A stretch of DNA of 64,000 bases from Marinobacter subterrani. Lineage in GTDB: Bacteria > Pseudomonadota > Gammaproteobacteria > Pseudomonadales > Oleiphilaceae. Below are positions 59,601 through 64,000 of the stretch, piece after piece. Both the position numbers and the translations under genes were made by a program. The notes beneath the pieces were generated by a model. That model did not search any database and was not told the DNA's origin. It worked only from the letters and a program-made list of their open reading frames with translations. The stretch is from contig NZ_LFBU01000002.1 in NCBI RefSeq assembly GCF_001045555.1, positions 682,001-746,000 on the forward strand, read 5' to 3'. Position 1 is the stretch's first letter. Each line of letters opens with the position of its first letter.

Positions 59601-60703
59601 GGCCGGGCCTGAAAAAGGGTGCCACCCTGGACGAGGGCTACCTGGCCGAGCTGCCGCGTTCAGACTGGTTCAAGCTCCGGATGAAAGACGAGAGCCTGAA
59701 CGAGCTGCTGGAGAAATCCGAGCAGGGTCTGGAAGATCGCAAGAAGGAGCACGAAGCACGCTTTGATGACAAGAAAGGCAAGCTTCAGCAGGGTGATGAT
59801 CTTGCTCCGGGTGTGTTGAAGATCGTCAAGGTGTACCTGGCAATCAAGCGTCGCATCCAGCCGGGTGACAAGATGGCCGGTCGTCATGGTAACAAGGGTG
59901 TTATCTCTGCGGTTATGCCGATTGAGGATATGCCTTATGACGAGCATGGCAACACGGTCGACATCGTTCTGAACCCGCTGGGCGTTCCGTCGCGGATGAA
60001 CGTAGGTCAGGTGCTGGAGACCCACCTGGGTGCCGCAGCCAAGGGGCTGGGTGAGCGAATCAGCCAGATGCTGGATGAACAGCGCAAGGTGGCTGAATTA
60101 CGCAAGCTGCTGGATGAGATCTACAATCACTCAGACGAAGTGTTCAAGGTGGACCTGGATTCCCTGTCCGACAAGGAAATCCTCGAGATGTGTCACAACC
60201 TGCGTGGCGGTGTACCCATGGCAACGCCGGTATTCGACGGTGCCAAGGAAGCCGAAGTCAAACGGATGCTTGAACTGGCGGGGTTGAGCACCACGGGCCA
60301 GACCATGCTGTACGACGGTCGCACCGGAGACATGTTCGACCGTCCGGTGACCGTCGGCTACATGTACATCCTGAAGCTGAACCACCTGATCGACGACAAG
60401 ATGCACGCTCGTTCCACCGGCTCCTACAGCCTGGTTACCCAGCAGCCGCTGGGTGGTAAGGCGCAGTTCGGTGGCCAGCGCTTCGGTGAGATGGAAGTGT
60501 GGGCCCTTGAGGCCTACGGTGCAGCCTATACGCTGCAGGAGATGCTCACCGTCAAGTCTGATGACGTGAACGGTCGGACCAAGATGTACAAGAACATTGT
60601 CGATGGCGACCATCGCATGGAGCCGGGCATGCCCGAATCCTTCAACGTTCTTGTCAAGGAAATCCGCTCGTTGGGTATCGACATCGAGCTGGAATCCGAG
60701 TGA
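56624..60703 (+). CDS. rpoB: RNA polymerase beta subunit
   Basis: 1359 aa, the Pseudomonas-like length. Start ATG 56624 has GGGGA seven bases upstream; an ATG two codons earlier is too close to it. The rifampicin pocket is wild type: Asp521, His531 and Ser536 stand where E. coli has Asp516, His526 and Ser531, so rifampicin sensitivity is expected. The C-terminal [12 protein letters not shown] clamp segment is present. A GC-rich stem-loop lies between it and rpoC. Confidence 0.98.
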   Translation: MTYSYTEKKRIRKDFSKLPSVMDVPYLLSIQLDSFRDFLQMEAAPEDRRETGLHAAFKSVFPIVSYSGNAALEYVSYRIGEPVFDVKECQLRGVTYAAPLRVKVRLIIYDKESSNKAIKDIKEQEVYMGEMPLMTENGTFVINGTERVIVSQLHRSPGVFFDHDKGKTHSSGKLLYSARVIPYRGSWLDFEFDPKDAVFVRIDRRRKLPASILLRSLGYTSEQMLEMFFETSKFSLGAETCKLELVPSRLRGDIATFDIKDNDGSVIVEEGRRITARHIKQLEKAGINELEVPTEYLYGRVLAKDMIDQASGEVLVECNSELTEELVTKILDAGVKEIETLYTNDLDCGPFMSDTLRIDPTRTPLEALVEIYRMMRPGEPPTKESAENLFNNLFFSEERYDLSAVGRMKLNRRLRREESTGEGTLTHADIIDVLKTLIDIRNGQGNVDDIDNLGNRRVRCVGEMAENQFRVGLVRVERAVRERLSLAESEGLMPQDLINAKPVAAAVKEFFGSSQLSQFMDQNNPLSEVTHKRRISALGPGGLTRERAGFEVRDVHPTHYGRVCPIETPEGPNIGLINSLATYARSNSYGFLESPYRKVVEGVVTDEVVYLSAIEESNYVIAQASAAMDEKTKRLTDELVTVRHQNEFTVTPPESVNFMDVSPRQVVSVAASLIPFLEHDDANRALMGANMQRQAVPTLRSQVPLVGTGVERTVAQDSGVCVTARRGGVIESVDAARVVVRVNNEETEAGDAGVDIYNLTKYTRSNQNTCINQRSIVRQGDVIARGDVLADGPSVDLGELALGQNMRIAFMPWNGYNFEDSILISEKVVQEDRLTTIHIQELTCVARDTKLGSEEITADIPNVGESALSKLDESGIVYIGAEVGPGDILVGKVTPKGETQLTPEEKLLRAIFGEKASDVKDTSSRVPTGTRGTVIDVQVFTRDGIEKDQRAQSIEKEQLDQYRKDLKDEYRIVEGATFERLMSALKGQEVISGPGLKKGATLDEGYLAELPRSDWFKLRMKDESLNELLEKSEQGLEDRKKEHEARFDDKKGKLQQGDDLAPGVLKIVKVYLAIKRRIQPGDKMAGRHGNKGVISAVMPIEDMPYDEHGNTVDIVLNPLGVPSRMNVGQVLETHLGAAAKGLGERISQMLDEQRKVAELRKLLDEIYNHSDEVFKVDLDSLSDKEILEMCHNLRGGVPMATPVFDGAKEAEVKRMLELAGLSTTGQTMLYDGRTGDMFDRPVTVGYMYILKLNHLIDDKMHARSTGSYSLVTQQPLGGKAQFGGQRFGEMEVWALEAYGAAYTLQEMLTVKSDDVNGRTKMYKNIVDGDHRMEPGMPESFNVLVKEIRSLGIDIELESE

Positions 60704-60727
60704 GCCGAATTGTTTTTGGCAGCGTGA

Positions 60728-60748
60728 GCGGGCACCACCGGTGCCCGC
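60728..60748 (+). other. Stem-loop between rpoB and rpoC
   Basis: GCGGGCACC-ACC-GGTGCCCGC, a perfect 9-bp stem with a three-base loop and no T-run. It more likely stabilises or cuts the mRNA than ends it. Confidence 0.6.
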
Positions 60749-60779
60749 CCGAGATTAACGCCATCCGGAGCTTTTACTG

Positions 60780-63700
60780 ATGAAAGATTTGCTGAATCTT
60801 CTCAAGAGCCAGAACCAAAGTAAGGAATTCGACGCCATCCGTATCGGCCTGGCGTCGCCTGACATGATCCGTTCCTGGTCCTTTGGCGAAGTCAAGAAGC
60901 CTGAGACCATCAACTACCGCACCTTCAAGCCGGAGCGTGACGGGCTTTTCTGTGCCAAGATCTTCGGCCCGATCAAAGACTACGAGTGCCTGTGTGGCAA
61001 GTACAAGCGCCTGAAGCACCGCGGTGTCATCTGCGAGAAGTGTGGTGTGGAAGTGGCGCTGGCCAGTGTCCGCCGGGAGCGTATGGGCCACATCGAGCTG
61101 GCCAGCCCGGTCGCTCATATCTGGTTCCTCAAGTCCCTGCCGTCGCGCATCGGCCTGATGCTGGACATGACCCTGCGCGATATCGAGCGGGTTCTGTACT
61201 TCGAATCGTTTATTGTGATCGAGCCGGGGATGACCACCCTGGAGAAGGGCCAACTGCTGAACGATGAGCAGTACTATGAGGCCCTGGAAGAGTTCGGTGA
61301 CGAATTTGACGCCCGCATGGGTGCCGAAGCGGTCAAGGAGCTGCTCGAAGGAATCGACCTGCAGGCGGAAGTTGACGCCCTGCGTGAAGAAATTCCCCAG
61401 ACCAATTCAGAAACCAAGATCAAGAAATTCAGCAAGCGCCTGAAGATTCTTGAGGCGTTCCTGTACTCCGGCAACAAGCCGGGTGACATGGTGATGACCG
61501 TGCTGCCGGTTCTTCCGCCGGATCTGCGTCCGCTGGTGCCGCTGGATGGCGGCCGTTTCGCGACTTCCGATCTGAACGACCTGTACCGCCGGGTGATTAA
61601 CCGGAACAATCGTCTCAAGCGCCTGCTGGAGCTGAACGCTCCGGACATCATCGTGCGCAACGAGAAGCGGATGCTGCAGGAAGCGGTGGACGCGCTGCTG
61701 GACAACGGCCGTCGAGGCCGAGCCATCACCGGCACCAACAAGCGCCCCCTCAAGTCACTGGCTGACATGATCAAGGGCAAGCAGGGCCGTTTCCGTCAGA
61801 ACCTGCTGGGTAAGCGTGTCGACTACTCCGGACGTTCGGTGATCGTGGTGGGCCCGTACCTGCGCCTGCACCAGTGTGGTCTGCCCAAGAAGATGGCGCT
61901 GGAGCTGTTCAAGCCGTTCATCTTCTCCAAGCTGGAGCACCGCGGCCTGGCGACAACCATCAAGGCCGCCAAGAAGATGGTCGAACGTGAGGAAGGCGTG
62001 GTCTGGGATATCCTGGATGAGGTCATCCGCGAGCACCCGATCATGCTGAACCGGGCTCCGACTCTACACCGCCTGGGTATCCAGGCGTTCGAGCCAGTGC
62101 TGATTGAAGGTAAAGCGATCCAGCTGCACCCGCTGGTCTGTGCCGCCTATAACGCCGACTTTGACGGCGACCAGATGGCGGTGCACGTACCGCTGACACT
62201 GGAAGCCCAGCTCGAAGCCCGTGCGTTGATGATGTCCACCAACAACGTGCTGTCACCAGCCAACGGCGAGCCGATCATTGTTCCGTCCCAGGACGTGGTA
62301 CTGGGTCTGTACTACATGACCCGTGAGCGCAAGAGTGCCCTCGGGGAAGGCATGGTGTTTGCCGATGTTAAAGAGGCCCACCGGGCCTATGGCGCGGGTA
62401 TGGTCGATCTTCAGGCCATCGTCAAGGTGCGCGTGAAGGAAGTGACCATTCACGAAAGCGGCGAGCGTACCGAAGACTTCCGCATTGTGGATACCACGGT
62501 CGGGCGTGCACTGTTGTTCGATATCGTTCCGGATGGCCTCTCTTATGACCTGGTGAACAAGCCCATGGTCAAGAAGGCAATTTCCAACCTGATCAACACC
62601 TGTTACCGGGATGCCGGTCTGAAAGATACCGTCATCTTTGCTGACCAGTTGATGTACATGGGTTATCACTACGCGACGGTGTCCGGCATCTCGATCGGCT
62701 TCAACGATTTCGAGATTCCACCGGAGAAATACGAGCTGGTCGACGCCGCCTCCGCCGAAGTGAAGGATATCGAAACCCAGTATGCTTCCGGCCTGCTTAC
62801 CCAGGGCGAGAAGTACAACAAGGTCATCGATATCTGGTCTCGTGCCAACGACAAAGTGTCCAAGGCCATGATGGAGCGGCTCTCCAAGGAGCAGGTCATC
62901 GGGCCTGATGGCCAGCCTGTGAAAGGCGAAGACGGCGAATACGAGATGCAGGAGTCTTTCAACTCCGTGTACATGATGGCCGATTCCGGTGCCCGGGGTT
63001 CCGCGGCGCAGATTCGTCAGCTTGCCGGTATGCGCGGCCTGATGGCCAAACCGGACGGGTCCATCATCGAAACGCCGATCACCGCGAACTTCCGTGAGGG
63101 TCTGAACGTACTCCAGTACTTCATCTCAACTCACGGTGCCCGGAAAGGTCTGGCGGATACCGCACTGAAGACAGCAAACTCCGGTTACCTGACCCGTCGT
63201 CTGGTTGATGTTTCCCAGGACCTGGTTGTGACCGAGGAAGACTGTGGTACCGACGAAGGCCTGCTGATGACGCCGCACATCGAGGGTGGCGACGTTGTTG
63301 TGCCTCTCGGTGACCGGGTGCTGGGCCGGGTGACCGCCCGTGATGCCTTTACCCCGACAGACAAGGATAATGCCGTTGTTTCCGCCGGCACCCTGCTGGA
63401 TGAAAAAGCGGTTGAGGCCCTTGAGCACGCCGGTGTGGACGAAGTCTGGGTTCGCTCTGCGATTACCTGCGAGACCCGTCATGGCATCTGCTCGAAGTGC
63501 TACGGCCGTGATCTGGCCCGCGGGCACAGGGTGAACGTTGGTGAGGCCGTGGGCGTTATTGCTGCCCAGTCGATCGGTGAGCCGGGTACCCAGCTGACCA
63601 TGCGGACCTTCCACATCGGTGGTGCGGCAAGCCGGGCGTCCGCCGTCGACAACATTCAGGTCAAGCATGGCGGTACCGTCCGTCTGCACAATCTGAAGTC

Positions 63701-64000
63701 GATTGAGAAGAGCGACGGATCACTGGTTGTGGTATCCCGTTCCTCGGCATTGGCTATTGCCGATGACCAGGGTCGTGAGCGTGAGTGGTACAAGCTGCCT
63801 TATGGTGCCGTGCTGTCTGTGAAACATGGCGATACGGTTGAAGCCGGTGTGGCGGTCGCCAAGTGGGATCCACACACCCACCCGATAATCGCAGAGGCCG
63901 AAGGTACCGCGCGGTTCGTCAATATGGACCAGGGCATTACCGTCCGGACCCAGACCGACGAGCTGACCGGCCTGTCCACCATGGAGGTGATCGACCCGAA
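60780..64000 (+). CDS. rpoC: RNA polymerase beta' subunit (partial, 3' end outside window)
   Basis: The frame begins ATG AAA GAT TTG at 60780 (GGAG about 11 bases upstream) and is still open at the window edge, giving 1073 of about 1400 residues. The N-terminal zinc ribbon Cys-Leu-Cys-Gly...Cys-Glu-Lys-Cys is near 70-90. The catalytic Asn-Ala-Asp-Phe-Asp-Gly-Asp has Asp460, Asp462 and Asp464, the same numbers as E. coli. A second zinc site (Cys...Cys-Ser-Lys-Cys) is near 890-905. It is cotranscribed with rpoB. Confidence 0.97.
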   Translation, partial: MKDLLNLLKSQNQSKEFDAIRIGLASPDMIRSWSFGEVKKPETINYRTFKPERDGLFCAKIFGPIKDYECLCGKYKRLKHRGVICEKCGVEVALASVRRERMGHIELASPVAHIWFLKSLPSRIGLMLDMTLRDIERVLYFESFIVIEPGMTTLEKGQLLNDEQYYEALEEFGDEFDARMGAEAVKELLEGIDLQAEVDALREEIPQTNSETKIKKFSKRLKILEAFLYSGNKPGDMVMTVLPVLPPDLRPLVPLDGGRFATSDLNDLYRRVINRNNRLKRLLELNAPDIIVRNEKRMLQEAVDALLDNGRRGRAITGTNKRPLKSLADMIKGKQGRFRQNLLGKRVDYSGRSVIVVGPYLRLHQCGLPKKMALELFKPFIFSKLEHRGLATTIKAAKKMVEREEGVVWDILDEVIREHPIMLNRAPTLHRLGIQAFEPVLIEGKAIQLHPLVCAAYNADFDGDQMAVHVPLTLEAQLEARALMMSTNNVLSPANGEPIIVPSQDVVLGLYYMTRERKSALGEGMVFADVKEAHRAYGAGMVDLQAIVKVRVKEVTIHESGERTEDFRIVDTTVGRALLFDIVPDGLSYDLVNKPMVKKAISNLINTCYRDAGLKDTVIFADQLMYMGYHYATVSGISIGFNDFEIPPEKYELVDAASAEVKDIETQYASGLLTQGEKYNKVIDIWSRANDKVSKAMMERLSKEQVIGPDGQPVKGEDGEYEMQESFNSVYMMADSGARGSAAQIRQLAGMRGLMAKPDGSIIETPITANFREGLNVLQYFISTHGARKGLADTALKTANSGYLTRRLVDVSQDLVVTEEDCGTDEGLLMTPHIEGGDVVVPLGDRVLGRVTARDAFTPTDKDNAVVSAGTLLDEKAVEALEHAGVDEVWVRSAITCETRHGICSKCYGRDLARGHRVNVGEAVGVIAAQSIGEPGTQLTMRTFHIGGAASRASAVDNIQVKHGGTVRLHNLKSIEKSDGSLVVVSRSSALAIADDQGREREWYKLPYGAVLSVKHGDTVEAGVAVAKWDPHTHPIIAEAEGTARFVNMDQGITVRTQTDELTGLSTMEVIDP

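Overview
The window looks like a chromosomal segment of a marine gammaproteobacterium, most likely Marinobacter or a close relative. The evidence is the 16S gene, the Pseudomonas-like gene orders (pcnB-folK-panB-panC-pgi; dksA-gluQ-cbrA-cbrB-crcZ-pcnB; argC-erpA-anmK-M23-tyrS-rrn; birA-coaX-tRNAs-tuf-secE-nusG-rplKAJL-rpoBC) and a moderately high GC content. The genus is an inference; the gene order is seen directly. I see no prophage, insertion sequence, integron or CRISPR array.

Layout. 1-7.1 kb: the 3' end of tsaD, plsY, folB with a diverged folK-like gene, then a minus-strand pantothenate/folate/polyadenylation cluster (pcnB, folK, panB, panC, pgi). 7.1-13.7 kb: the carbon-catabolite control locus (dksA, gluQ, a small unlisted cbrX, cbrA, cbrB) followed by an RNA gene that matches crcZ in position, sigma-54 promoter, A-rich Hfq/Crc motifs and terminator. 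13.8-20 kb: sfsA, a Rieske protein, a pentapeptide-repeat protein, a kinase-like ATPase, PBP1B and a TPR lipoprotein. 20-25.3 kb: a DUF4382-type lipoprotein, an ECF sigma/anti-sigma operon that ends in a TPR plus outer-membrane-barrel protein, and a family I.1 lipase. 25.5-37.4 kb: hemL, thiE, thiD, hemJ, a CLC chloride transporter, argC, a coiled-coil protein, a bactofilin, erpA, anmK, an M23 endopeptidase and tyrS. 37.4-43.3 kb: a complete rrn operon (two promoters, 16S, tRNA-Ile, tRNA-Ala, 23S, 5S, terminator).

43.5-48.8 kb holds the most unusual content: four consecutive genes for exported, beta-rich proteins that share an N-terminal Leu-x-Asp...Val-x-Gly-Gln signature just after the signal peptide. 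The first is broken by a single-base frameshift and the last (800 aa) is built from roughly 110-residue repeats. They resemble, from memory only, proteins annotated as DUF6160/Fil 'putative pilus system' proteins, and no function is established. 48.8-64 kb: a possible 31-residue membrane peptide, birA, coaX, a SPOR-like protein, four tRNAs, tuf, tRNA-Trp, secE, nusG, rplK, rplA, rplJ, rplL, rpoB and the first 1073 codons of rpoC, which runs off the window.

How the parts fit: the cbrAB-crcZ locus senses carbon/nitrogen status and should relieve Hfq/Crc repression; folB/folK and panB/panC/coaX supply folate and CoA precursors; mrcB, anmK and the M23 peptidase build and recycle peptidoglycan; the right third is the growth-rate-controlled transcription/translation core. 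Gene starts were moved from the longest reading frame where a ribosome-binding site, neighbour overlap or family length argued for it.
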